From Cryptomeria japonica (Eukaryota; Streptophyta; Pinopsida; Cupressales; Cupressaceae): a stretch of DNA of 64,000 nucleotides. A program made the position numbers and the translations under genes. Each line of letters begins with the position of its first letter. The first letter of the stretch is position 1. Of the stretch, positions 47,001 through 57,845 are shown piece by piece. The DNA is taken from NCBI RefSeq assembly GCF_030272615.1, contig NC_081413.1, positions 163,713,080 to 163,777,079 of the forward strand, written 5' to 3'. The notes under the pieces are model-generated. The model saw only the letters and a program-made list of their open reading frames with translations, was not told the origin of the DNA and searched no databases.

Positions 47001-48167
47001 TGATGAATACTAAGAGGGGAGGTGAATTAGTATGCCAAAAATTACTGTACTTAAACACTTTACTATTCTAACAATAAACTGGTAAAGTAGTTTAGCAAAC
47101 AAACCGGTTAGCACACATGCAAACCAAATAGAAAATAATGCATTCACCCATAGAAGAATAAACACCATAACACAAGATATTTTGATGTGGAAACCCAAAT
47201 GGGAAAAACCACAGTGAGATGAAACTCACAAGTAACTATCTACAGAATAGGAACCAGACCGGTTAAGGTCATACAATGTTCTTTACCAGAACAGATCTTG
47301 TTAAGAATCTCAATCTCTATTAGGAGATAATTCCGATTAAGGACTACCTTGCTAGAGGATTTTAGATGCATAGACATGAACGACCTTGTTAGGGGATTTA
47401 CAAAAGGCTTTTTGGGCCTACCCGGTTAAGGGCATCAGACTTGTCGAAGATGTGAGTAATCAACAAGTGAGTGATCTAGCAAATAGCACAGATTGCTTGG
47501 TTAGATCCTTGATAACTCATTCCTAATGCATTCCAACATTACTTCAGCATTCAACACATTCACACTCTTCTTTTTCTCACAGACCTGAACTTCTCTTCTA
47601 TAATCACACTTACAAAAATTCATCAACCACCTTAAACCCTAGCAACAAACTAAAACCCTAGTCATGATGTCCTTAAAAAGGAGTCTAATTTCATGTCGGT
47701 CCAATAGGATTATAATAAAATTTCCTAGGTTTAATGCATCTAGTCATATTTGGTAACACGACACAAAAAGCATCGCCAGAATGTCAGCACCGCCAAAAAA
47801 TTAGTGGATGGTAGCTCATCACAAAATGTCGGTTGGTAACTCATCACAGAGTATTACCGGTTCAAACAAAATACTGGTGTAAGAAAAATACCGGTTGCCG
47901 GTTTGACAAAAAAGAAGATTGGGAAATATGAGTTGTGCTGCTTCATTCCCTTGTACCACTTGAGATCCTCAAACCACTTGGGGTCTTCATACTGCTTCAG
48001 ATTAGTAAACACTTTCTACAAAACACCAATTTTCTAAAGACTATAATACATCATACTGGTTGGAACAAATGTCGGTTGAGCTTTAACTCATACATACAAA
48101 AGTGATCTCAAATCAAGTGTGTGTTCATCAATGACAATCACAACATCAATCATCAAAAATGCCAACA
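47001..48167 (-). repeat. 5' LTR of element B
   Basis: 1167 bp, co-linear with the 3' LTR except for short indels (for example around 47775-47800). Confidence 0.95.
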
Positions 48168-48172
48168 TGGTC

Positions 48173-49310
48173 ATCCTTGTATAGCTACATTTTGTTTGCT
48201 TTCTTTGTAGGTATCATCATTGAGCATTGATTTGCTTGGGATATGTTGAAAATTTATACAAGCCTAATGTTATAATTGAACCATAATGACCTGAGAAAAA
48301 TTTACATGATTTTTTATTTTGCAAGATAGCACAAGCGTCAAGGTATAATTGAACCAAGACGACCTGAGTGTGGATTGTGTATAAATAGACAAGATTAAAC
48401 CATTTATATGCACAATGTGGGATCATGTCTTTAGTGATATGCTTGGAATCACATCTCAAGACAAGTATCTGCATAGTACAAATGATCGCCTCACAGACAG
48501 AAAACTAAAAAGTATTGCATTCCCCATGACTTTCTCTAGCATGAAGCATTGTTGAGAAAATGTAGATGGATCCAATAATTAAAAAATTTCAAGTGCAAAA
48601 ATAGTCAAAACTTTATCCAAGATGCAACATTTGTTGCTTCAGAAAATCATCCATCATATTTTGTGAATCCCGTTAAGTGATCAATGTGTGGTTTTGTGAT
48701 TGTTTGAGTTTTGTTTGTTGGATATGATGTTCTAAGTTTGCTATAAGTTTTGACGTCTTGAACTTGCTGTAAGTTCTGATTGATACTATCCCTAGCTGGG
48801 TGTTCCTCTGAATGTGGATATGTACAGTGATCACCAAGCCAAGGTGAGATGCGGCGAAAGGATATGATGATAAACCAGGATAGTGACTATGCTAAGTATG
48901 TTCTGGATGGATATTGTGATAAAAATGTCGGGTGATGGCCGATAGTGTTTAACTATGAATATAATGGTATGGTAGTAAAAGATAGATCGAGGAGTTGTCC
49001 TCTCACAATAGCACCTATTGCCAGGTTTTCACCAGTTGCTTTTATTGTACCTTTTTATTTTCTTTTTCTTGATTTTAATTTTTTTTATTTTTCATTTTTT
49101 GACTTTTCCATGCATTAGACTGCTCAAGTGTAGTATTTCTTTAGATGGATGTTGTTTGTTGGTTCGTCGAGCACATCTCCTTATGAAGTTGTTAGCTAAT
49201 AAGCACCTGATCCATAGGCTAATATGATGACATAGGGACCTAACTAGTTAGGTTAAAATTTCCCTTTCTTTTCTCGATCTTGCTGATTTCTAGGATTTTC
49301 CTTGAGTACT
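48173..49310 (-). other. Gypsy-2 segment between element B and integrase, non-coding
   Basis: No ORF with recognisable content. It includes T-rich stretches (49040-49100). Joined to the sequence left of 41886 it is the spacer between gypsy-2 integrase and the antisense PMD gene. Confidence 0.5.
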
Positions 49311-49316
49311 AGGTCA

Positions 49317-50104
49317 CTAATTTTTTAAAATTCTAGGAATGACCTTGTGGTTGTAGCTTCTACACATGCATTTCTGATATGCTTTGAGATGAGTGTAGGC
49401 ATGTTGGCATCTTTCATCTAGAAGTTTGAGCTCCTGTAGTTGATTAACTCGATACTCTTCATCTAGAATTAGGCCTTTCAAAGAGACTCTGAGAGATGGA
49501 ATTTCTACCTCTAATGGTAAAATTGCTTCTGATCCATATACCAATGAATATGGTGTAGCTCCTATAGGTGTGCGGATACTAGTTCTATATGCCCAAAGTG
49601 CTAAATTGAGTTGTACATGCCAATCTTTGCCTACATCATTCACTGGTTTCTTTAGGATTTTCAATATTGTCTTGTTGGATGCTTTTGCCTGACCATTCCC
49701 TTGTGGGTAGTAAGGTGTAGAAAAACGATGTTGGATTTTGAATTTTTCACATAGTTCTCATACATCTTGGTTTTTGAAAGGTTGCCCATTATCTTTGATG
49801 ATGGAACTTGGAATGCCATATCTGCAGATTAGATAATTAAGGATAAAAGAGGTTATCTATTTTCTAGTTACTGTGGTCATGGGGACCGCTTCAATCCACT
49901 TGGTAAGTATTATGTTGCAGTTATAATGAACTTGTGTCCATTTGAAGATGAAGGATGAATTTTGCCGACTAAGTCTAGTCCCCACTTGCAAAAGGGCCAG
50001 GATGTTGTGAATGGTTGCAGTTCCTGTGCTGGTGCATGTATAAGATTGTCATGGATTTGGCATTTAGGACACTTCTTTGCAAAGTGATAAGAGTCTTTTT
50101 CCAT
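49317..50104 (-). pseudogene. Gypsy-2 integrase
   Basis: The N-terminal part reads KCPKCQIHDNLIHAPAQEL (zinc-binding HHCC remnant) and WGLDLVGKI (first catalytic Asp). The middle (49900-49740) reads LTKWIEAVPM, YGIPSSIIKDNGQPF (second Asp) and FSTPYYPQGNGQ (around the Glu). The C-terminal part (49664-49317) is ALWAYRTSIRTPIGATPYSLVYG, then SEAILPLEVEIPSLRV, a strongly conserved plant gypsy block. One TAG and frameshifts break it. Integrase would join element cDNA to chromosomal DNA. Confidence 0.92.
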
Positions 50105-50299
50105 TGTTGGCTAGTAATATCCCATTCTTAGAAGCTTTTTAGCAAAAGTAGGACCACTTGAATGTGTGCCACAGATACCTTCATGAAACTCTTGTAAAGT
50201 GGAGTCAGATTCATTACGATCAAGGCAACGAAGAAGAGTACCATCTAGACCTAGTCGGTACAAAGTATCAGCAGTTAGAGGATAACGGGAAACTTGTCA

Positions 50300-50822
50300 G
50301 ATAAAGTTGTGTTTTTGGTTTTGGGATAGGTCAATGGGTAGAATATTTCTCTTAAGATAGTCATATATCGGTCCATATAATGGAGAGTCAGAACCAGTCA
50401 AGGCATAGATAACATGGGATTCAGAATGGTCATAGGCTAGGGAGAACAGTTGTTCTACCAAAAACTCATAACGATTATGTTGCTCTAGAATTTGCAGTAG
50501 TGAAGTGATAGTAGCCATTGCATTGGCTGCTATGTTGTCCAACCTTGGTATTTGCTTGAAGGTGATGTGTACAAAATATTGTTTAAAATCATCCACCATT
50601 CTCTTGTATGGTAGCATCTTATTGTCCTTTGTTTGATAGTCATTGTTGATTTGATTTTATGACTAGTTGTGAATCTCCGTAGACTTTTAATTTTGTGATT
50701 CTCCATTCCACAACCACCTTGATGCCTATAACCAATGCCTCATATTTAGCAATGTTATTTGTGCATGGAAACATAAGCCTATATGATCTTGGTATGGTGT
50801 GCCCTTCAGGAGTGATGAACAA
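50300..50822 (-). pseudogene. Gypsy-2 second (dual) RNase H
   Basis: The reading gives NNIAKYEALVIGIKVVVEWRI and KLKVYGDSQLVIKS, the E and D motifs of an archaeal/plant-type RNase H. PRLDNIAANAMATITSLL follows, near where the last acidic residue lies. This second domain between the retroviral RNase H and integrase is characteristic of the Tat lineage of Ty3/gypsy. Confidence 0.8.
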
Positions 50823-50930
50823 AATGCCAACACCTGAGCCATGTTGAGTATAGGATCCATCAAAGTATAAGATCCATTGTTTGGTGGAAATAGAAAGAAC
50901 ATCCTTGTCTAGAAATTCGATCTCTATAGG

Positions 50931-51431
50931 TTATTTTCCAAGTAGTGGTACTTCAGCCAGTTGATCTGCAATCACTTGTCCTTTGATAGCTCGTCGCTGT
51001 GTGTAGTGGATATCAAATTCACTAAGAATCATGACCCATTTAGCCAATATGCCTGTAAGAGCTACCTTACTGAGTAAATATTTGAGAGGATCAATTTTTG
51101 CTATGAGCTTGATTGTATGCACTAGCATGTAATGCTAGAACTTTTGAGAGGCAAATAGCATTGTTAGACAAGCCTTCTCAATGAATGTATAGTATAGTTC
51201 ATATCCGTTCAATGTCCCGTTGATGTAATATATAGCTCATTCCTTGCCCTGTTGATCCTCTTGTGCTAACAATGCCCCTAGTGATATATTTGTTGTTGAA
51301 AAGTAGAGAATGAGTGGCTTCCCTACTATTGGTGGTACTAGAACTGGTGGGTTCATTAGATATTGCTTGATTTGATAAAATGATTCTGCACATTTGGCCT
51401 CCCATCTAAACGGTACATTTTTATGTAGCAA
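50931..51431 (-). pseudogene. Gypsy-2 RNase H (retroviral-type)
   Basis: The frame 51431-51237 reads FRWEAKCAESFYQIKQYLM then LILYFSTTNISLGALLAQED. The frame 51128-50931 reads AKIDPLKYLLSKVALTGILA then WVMILSEFDIHYTQ. Both are standard gypsy RNase H blocks; frames differ, so a frameshift lies between. Confidence 0.85.
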
Positions 51432-51639
51432 ATGATTGAATGGTAGACTTTTATCTGCTAGTTGAGCGATGAATCACCTGATTGATTATAGTCATCCATG
51501 TAGAGATCAGAGCTGGTTGATATTCTTTGGTGGTGGCATCTCCAAGATGGCTTGTACCTTTGCTGGATCCACTTCAATACCCTTAACGGAAACTATGTAG
51601 CCTAGTAACTTTCCTGATGTAACCCCAAAGACACACTTC

Positions 51640-52180
51640 TTAGGGTTGAGCCTGACTTGGAACTTTTCCAATCTATCAAATTTTTTTCTAAGATGCTTAA
51701 ATGTTCTACCCTGGCGAATGATTTGGCTAGTAAATCATGCACATAGTCCTCCATGAAGGTATGGATCATGTCATGAAAGATTGTTGTTATTACTCATTGA
51801 TAAGTGGCTCCTACATTCTTTAAGCTAAAAGGCATGACATTCCAATAGAATGCTCCCTAGGGACAGGTAAATGTTGTTCTATCTTGATCATCGAGGGCTA
51901 TCTTGATTTGATTATATCTAGAAAAACCATCCATTAGTGATAGTATTGCATGGCTTGTTGTGAGGTCTACAATTATGTCGATACTAGGTAAAGGAAAGTC
52001 ATCCTTGGGACAAGCTTTGTTGGCATCTCTAGAATCAATGCATATTCTGATACTGCCATCTAGTTTTGATACTAGTACAATGTTGGAAATCCATTCAGCA
52101 TAGTCGATAGGTTGAATGAATCCAACATCTAATAGTTTCTTTAGCCCAACTTTAACCATGAGTGCCACGTGTGGATTCAT
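51640..52180 (-). pseudogene. Gypsy-2 reverse transcriptase
   Basis: The sequence begins MNPHVALMVKVGLKKLLDVG and contains RDANKACPKDDFPLPSID and LMDGFSRYNQIKIA. The catalytic box reads MEDYVHDLLAKS near 51745, with His in place of the first Asp of YVDD, a loss of the metal-binding residue. A stop (GATYQ-stop) lies just before it. Confidence 0.92.
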
Positions 52181-52422
52181 CTTTCGTAGTTTTTGCTTGA
52201 TTGGCTTAGCTCCTGGAGTAATGGTAAGTGATGCATGATTAATTATGGATCAATCCTGGGCATATCTACATATGACCAAGCAAATTTGATTTGCTTTTCT
52301 TTAATAAATTTGATAAAATGTGATCTTTCTTCCTCTGTCAAAGATTCTGCAAGTTGTATATTTTTCACTGCTTCTATAGTACCAATGTTGATTGACTAAG
52401 TGGGCTCAATCAATATGGGTGA

Positions 52423-53907
52423 TCACTCACGATAATGCTCAGGAAGAATGTCAAGTCTCCCATCTTTAGGTGCCTTTAAAAGGTTTTCACCCTTAGATGC
52501 ATCCTTTATTTTTACTTTTTTGTGATCTATTGCTGCCATTGACTGGTTTTCAGCAATAGATCTTTTATGTTGTTCATTTTTGCGACTGAGAGACTTGGCA
52601 CTCCCCTGATTGTAGATGTCATTACTTTGTTCATTGGTAGAGTTTGTTTCTAGGTTAACAGTACACAAGTAATGGATAATGGATTCATCATTTGGGTAAA
52701 TTGGTATATCATGAGTTTCAGGTTCGTCCCAATCTATGAGGTCAGGAAAGATAAGTGGTAAGGAGCCATTAGGTGGATCAAGTTTAGTTGTTGTAAGTGT
52801 CAGGATGGAGGTATCATTGTGGTTGGCCTTAGTGTTAAAGAAGTTAAGGATTTCATTGAGGTCTTCAATGGTATCATCTTCCATATAGACTTGCTCATAA
52901 TGTTGCTGCTCATTTTCCTTGGAGTCATAGATATTTTGTGGACCAAATTCAAGTGGTCTAGATTTTGTGCCGCATTCTTCTTGAGAGATGGGTGTATGAC
53001 TGTCATTTGCACAAATATCTTTAGTAATATTAGAATAACTGCCTTATTCATAGTCACTGGAATCAGTCTCAGACATAGTATCCCAGATTCTAGCAGTGCT
53101 GTGGACTGGTATGTTGTAGGGTGAGAACAGGTCTTTGATGATCGATACAAGTTTGATAGTTTTCTCTAATTCTGTGTCAGATCTTGCTTCTACTCTTTGC
53201 ACTTGTTCATATATTGTCTCTCCTTGGGGAGGAATGATGTTATCAAGAGGTGATTCCTCTTTTTTGGATATTGGTTCTTGAATATGATGTGCTTTTGCAG
53301 TAGATGTTTCCTTCTTTTGTTTGATGGGCTTCTCTTGATGTTGCTTTTGTTCTTGATTTTCACGTTCTTTGCATATTGTCTCAGCTGACTCAAATAGTGC
53401 TTCCTGCCAGGAGTCCTTGTATTTCTTCTTTGCCTTCCACTAAGGTTTTTGGTATTTTCTTGGTGTCTTCCTGGGTGGTAGAGTATATTCATAGCCCAAT
53501 CCTTTTTTGTCTTTACTGAATTGTGAAGGAGGATCTAATGGTTCTGTGATGCCTTCTTGATGCTTGCCGATAGGTCCTTTGCCATGGTATCCTATTCGTT
53601 GCATGATTAGGTAACCTTTTCCATATAGGTGTGTTGGTATAGCTACCTCCATAGTAGCTACTCTATCTTCTTCCTCATCTTTATACAACCAACTAAGGAT
53701 GTCCTTTTCCTCTAATTCATGTGCTAGAGTGCCTAGTTGAATAAATTTGGCATCAAACTTGGTGATGGGCTGCGTCGCTTGATGTATTGATGCTGAAGGT
53801 ATCCCATCAGATTTAGGTGATATTGGTAAGTTGGCTAAACATAATGGCTCCAAAGAGTATTCTCCCATGCCCCACTCTTTGATTTTCATCTTCTGTTTGA
53901 AATCCAT
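52423..53907 (-). pseudogene. Gypsy-2 G-patch and protease-RT linker
   Basis: One frame runs from 53907 to 52423 (about 495 residues) with a single TAG at about 53043. Residues 70-130 contain YGKGYLIMQRIGYHGKGPIG and then KKGLGYEY, a clear G-patch. The rest is acidic linker (SWQEALFESAETICKER, DDTIEDLNEILNFF, ASKGENLLKAPKDGRLDI) leading into RT. The protease and Gag that should precede it are missing, cut off at the copia-2 boundary. Confidence 0.8.
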
Positions 53908-54055
53908 AGATAGTGATGTAGACTTTTCTTGTTGAAGATCAGTTGTTGAAGCTACATGAGCTATGCTAATAGAAGGAGGTGTAGTGAAGACTTTTTGGAG
54001 AGAAGTTGTCAGTAGAACTATCTTTACAATGAACCATATATTGGTTAAAATAGAT

Positions 54056-56128
54056 AAGGATAAAACTCATTATGAATACTAGTATGGTAGATCACCTAAT
54101 GTCATTTACTTTAAGATTTTTGGTAGTAAATGTTTTATCAAGAGAGGTGACTATGTTGGTAAGTTTGATGCTAAGAGTGATGAAGGCATATTTCTTGGTT
54201 ACTCCACCAAGAGAAAAGCCTACAAATGTTACAACAACCAAAGAAAGAAGATCATTGAAAGTGCTAATGTCCGAGTGGATGAGTGTCCTGAAGATACAGG
54301 AGAAACCGGTGAGGAGAAGAAAGAAGATGAACCTTACATTTTGATTTTGGAGCTAGAACCAGTGAAGCCAAAAGTTGGTGAAATGAATGCTAGAGGAGCA
54401 CCAGTTCAATAGGAGTAGGTAGATTTTGCTGAAGATGAAGATAGTGATGAAGAAGAACCTAAAGATAATGATCATGTTATTCCAAAGTATGTAAGACTCA
54501 ATCATAATCCTAATCATATTATTGGAGATAAAGATGTCAGAGTGTTAACTAGAAGAAGAATTAGAGAGAATTATTGTATGATCTCCATTATTGAGCCTAG
54601 AACAACAAATGAAGCTTTTGGAGATGATCACTAGATCAAGGCTATGGAAGAAGAGCTTGACCAAATTGAGAAGAACAATACATGGACCCTCGTACCTAGA
54701 CCAATGAACAAAAATGTAATAGTTACTAAATGGGTATTCAAAAATAAACTAAATGAAGATGGAGTAGTGGTTAGAAATAAAGCTAGATTGGTATGCAAAG
54801 GTTATGCATAGGAAGAAGGAGAATACTATGGTGAGAAATTTTCACTAGTTGCTAGATTGGAAGGTGTTAGGACTCTACTTGCATTTGCAACATATAGAGG
54901 ATTCAAAGTCTTTCAGATGGATGTGAAGTCAACATTTCTAAATGGAATACTAGAAGAGGAAGTCTACATTAAACAACCAGATGGTTATGTTTTGACTGAA
55001 GTAAAGGATATGGTGTGCAAACTACACAAGGCACTATACGGTCTAAAGAAAGCACCAAGGGCATGGTATGAAAGACTACATTCACACTTGGTGAAGACAG
55101 GTTTTCAGAGAACCAATGAAGACAACAATATATATCTCTAGACTGAAGAAGATAAGATATTGGTTAGTGAGGTATTTGTGGATGATATCATTTTTGGAGG
55201 CAATGATGACATGAGTGATGACTTTGAAAATGATATGAAAAGTGAATTTGAGATGTCTCTAGTAGGAGAGATAAAATTCTTCATAGGTTTGCAAATTCAA
55301 CAGACAAAGAATAGTATTTTTATCACATAGTTGAAATATGTGGAAGAGGTATTGAAGACTTTTGGAATGGGAGACTGTAAACCAATTGGGACACCAATGG
55401 TTACAGGCTATAAACTATCTAAGGAGGATGATGCCACATCTATTGATGAAAACAAGTAAAGTTATATGATAGGGAAAGTGCATTATGTTGCTCACAGTAG
55501 ACTAGATATTTCTCATGCAGTTGGATTAGTTACTAGATTTCAGAATAACACGAAGGAGACACACATGGTAGCAAATAAAAGGATATTCAGATATCTTAAA
55601 GGTACTATTGATTATGGATTATGGTATCCATATGCAAGTAACTTTGATTTGAAAGTTTATACAAATGCAGATTGGGTAGGAAATGTTGATGACAGGAAGA
55701 GCACAACTGAAGGTACATTCTTTCTTGGAGGAAGGCTTGTATCTTGGACAAGTAAGAAGCAAAGTTGTATATCATAGTCAACTACTAAAGCTGAATATGT
55801 TGCAGCATATATGAATTGTACCCAGGCAATCTGGATGAAACACATTTCAGAGGATTTTAAGTTGAAGATTATAGAATCGGTAAGGATTTTCTATGATAAC
55901 ACCAGTGCAATAAATATTTCAAAGAACCTGATGTTGCATGCTAGAACCAAGCATATTGAGCTGAAATATCATTTCTTGAGAGAGAAAGTGCAGAGTAAAG
56001 ATGTGTTACTGGAGCATGTATCTACTAAGGAACAAATCATGGATATCTTTACTAAACCTCTTCCTAAGGCTACTTTTAAGTATCTTAGAGGTCAGCTAGG
56101 GGTTTTGCCCCTACATGAGATCAATTAA
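54056..56128 (+). pseudogene. Copia-2 integrase tail, reverse transcriptase and RNase H
   Basis: The linker FDAKSDEGIFLGYSTKRKAY is the copia signature after integrase. RT blocks: NTWTLVPRP, TKWVFKNKLNEDG, FQMDVKSTFLNG, YGLKKAPRAWYERLH, and the catalytic FVDDIIFGG near 55170 (intact). RNase H blocks: RLDISHAVGLVTRF, RIFRYLKGTIDYG, TNADWVGNVDDRKST, KSTTEGTFFLGGRLVSW, then TKHIELKYHFLREKV and FTKPLPKATFKYLRGQLGV. Stops are mostly TAG, several at expected Gln (GYA-stop-EEG; FIT-stop-LKYVE; CIS-stop-STTKAEY). The final ORF (55811-56128) is open. Confidence 0.93.
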
Positions 56129-56465
56129 GCTGATGTGGAAGACATCAGTCCCAAAGCTTATTGATGGTCTTGAAGCAGGATTGGTGTAGAGTGGTGCTAC
56201 TCCACAAGGGGAGCAACTTGTTGCATAACAATGAAGTATAACACTGTATGTTTTACTTTCACTTTGGCATTGTTGTCAAAGGGGGAGAAGAACTGTATGA
56301 TTGATAGGGAGAAGAACTATACCCAGTTACTAGTTGAAGACATGGAGACTCAGTTGAAGGAGAGTACATGGAAAAATGTAAACCAAGATTCCTATACCTG
56401 TGTATGTGCATTACTCTCAATCATCACAATGAAAGGGTATTGATATTTGTATTGCCATCAATGCC

Positions 56466-56477
56466 AATGGGGGAGAT
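56466..56477 (+). other. Polypurine tract of copia-2
   Basis: AATGGGGGAGAT directly precedes the TGTTGGCATTTGC start of the LTR. Confidence 0.85.
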
Positions 56478-57833
56478 TGTTGGCATTTGCATGAAGATTG
56501 CATTGATGAACTATAGTATTGTCATTGATGTCAATTGTAACCGGTAGTGAAGTTGTATTGCAACGGGTAGTTGACCAGGGAAGGAAACTGGTATTACTAT
56601 TGAAGGAGTGAGATCAACCGGTAACGCTTACCTATTGATATGTCAAACCCTAACCAATGGAGCTTGGTGAATCGGTTGTGTTGATTTATGATCGAATGGT
56701 GATCGAAGATGGTTATGCCACATATGCATGATGTATGTGATGAGTTTCAAAGTGGGTTTTGTGTGTAGAGATAATATTTTATCTTGGGAATGAGTGAGTA
56801 CATTGCATGTAGTGGAAACCGCATGATGAGTTACAGGATCCAATGTGCGGTGATCTAGAAGCGGTTGAGGTTGTCTTGAACAATGTGTAGATGATTGCTA
56901 TGTAATTCAATGGTCATGTATGAACCAATTTGTTTGTAATCTCTATGAGATCTTAGCTTTTGTGATGTCTTACCAACCTATTGTTTTGCTTATAAGGTCG
57001 ATGAGTTGTTTTGTAATAGTGTTGGCAATTTTGGTTAAGTGTCAGTGTGATTGATTGCCAAACCAAAAGGAGTATCTACAGAATGAGTAAAGGCAGATAG
57101 AAGCATAAAAAGGATCTGATCAAGAAGAGTAGTGTCATTTACCAAATCAGCAAAAACCCCATTTTTCTCTAACAATTACAACAATTAAATCCCTTAACTG
57201 AGTAAGCTTTAACAAGATTGGTGTTTTCTAAATCCTCTAACCAGGTCATCCATTATCTTGGATTTGAAATCCTCTATTGAGGTTACTCTTAACAAGGTAT
57301 TGCCTTTAACAGGACATTGTAGTCAATCCCTTAATCAGGTGGTCTTTAACTAGATCTATTCCTAAGAGGACATATTTGTAAAGCTTCTAACAAGGCTTGG
57401 CTCCTAACAGGGAGAAATTTAGAAGAGTTCATAATACTTGTGGGTATTCATTTTTTTTTCCCATTTGGGCTTCTACGGAAAAAATTATTATGTCTTTTGT
57501 GGTTATGTTTTGATATGGTTAATCTGTTTAACTATTAAAGCCACTTAGATGTGTTAAGATGATCAGAAGTGATCTAAAAATGTGCTATTACTAACGTTAA
57601 TAAAGTGGTTTTATGTTTTGGTTAAATAATATATGAGGTTCAGATCTGTTACACTGTTATATTGGTATTCCAGTCAACTGGTAAACTTGACAGTGTTGTT
57701 GCAGTTTATAGTACATTGTTTAAACCAATTAGTTTAGTGAAAGTTTAGTCTATTTTCTATCTACTAATTCACACCCCCTCTCAGTAGTTGACCGGATCAT
57801 TATTGATTCACCATATCATCAAATTTTTCAACA
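56478..57833 (+). repeat. 3' LTR of copia-2
   Basis: 1356 bp, starting TGTTGGCATTTGCATG and ending …TTTTTCAACA. It contains the late motif 'aattcacaccccctctcagt', also present near the LTR ends of elements A and C. The right end is inferred from the CAACA ending, because no partner LTR is in the window. Confidence 0.75.
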
Positions 57834-57845
57834 ATCTCAGATGTC

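Larger units (their letters stand above)
41891..48167 (-). mobile_element. Element B: complete non-autonomous LTR retrotransposon
   Basis: 6277 bp with LTRs of 1166 and 1167 bp, primer site, polypurine tract, and target duplication TGGTC at 41886-41890 and 48168-48172. The 3.9-kb interior codes only for a coiled-coil/zinc-knuckle Gag and a long non-Pol protein. RT, integrase, RNase H and protease motifs are absent. The LTRs differ at roughly one base in twelve over the first 280 bp by eye, so the insertion is old. It lies within gypsy-2. Confidence 0.95.
35400..53930 (-). mobile_element. Gypsy-2: large Ty3/gypsy element carrying an antisense PMD gene
   Basis: Minus-strand pol domains (G-patch linker, RT, RNase H, second RNase H, integrase) run from 53907 to 49317, and a 3' LTR with a polypurine tract ends at 37739. 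Between integrase and LTR lies a plus-strand plant-mobile-domain gene (38167-41408). Element B is inserted at 41891-48167. Two RNase H domains and a long region between pol and LTR fit the Tat lineage. The 5' end is lost at about 53.93 kb, where copia-2 begins. The left LTR border is not resolved. Confidence 0.7.
54010..57833 (+). mobile_element. Copia-2: 5'-truncated Ty1/copia element with complete 3' LTR
   Basis: The coding part begins inside the integrase C-terminal region (THYEY-YGRSPNVIYFKIFG near 54070) and runs through RT and RNase H to the 3' LTR. Gag, protease, integrase core and 5' LTR are missing. The left border meets gypsy-2. Its LTR start, polypurine tract and LTR 3' region resemble those of elements A-C, which makes this family their likely enzyme donor. 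Confidence 0.88.

Noticed and set aside
53190-53492. 100-residue basic ORF
   Set aside because: A different frame continues the G-patch ORF above it and the acidic linker below it with only one stop; this ORF is its shadow.
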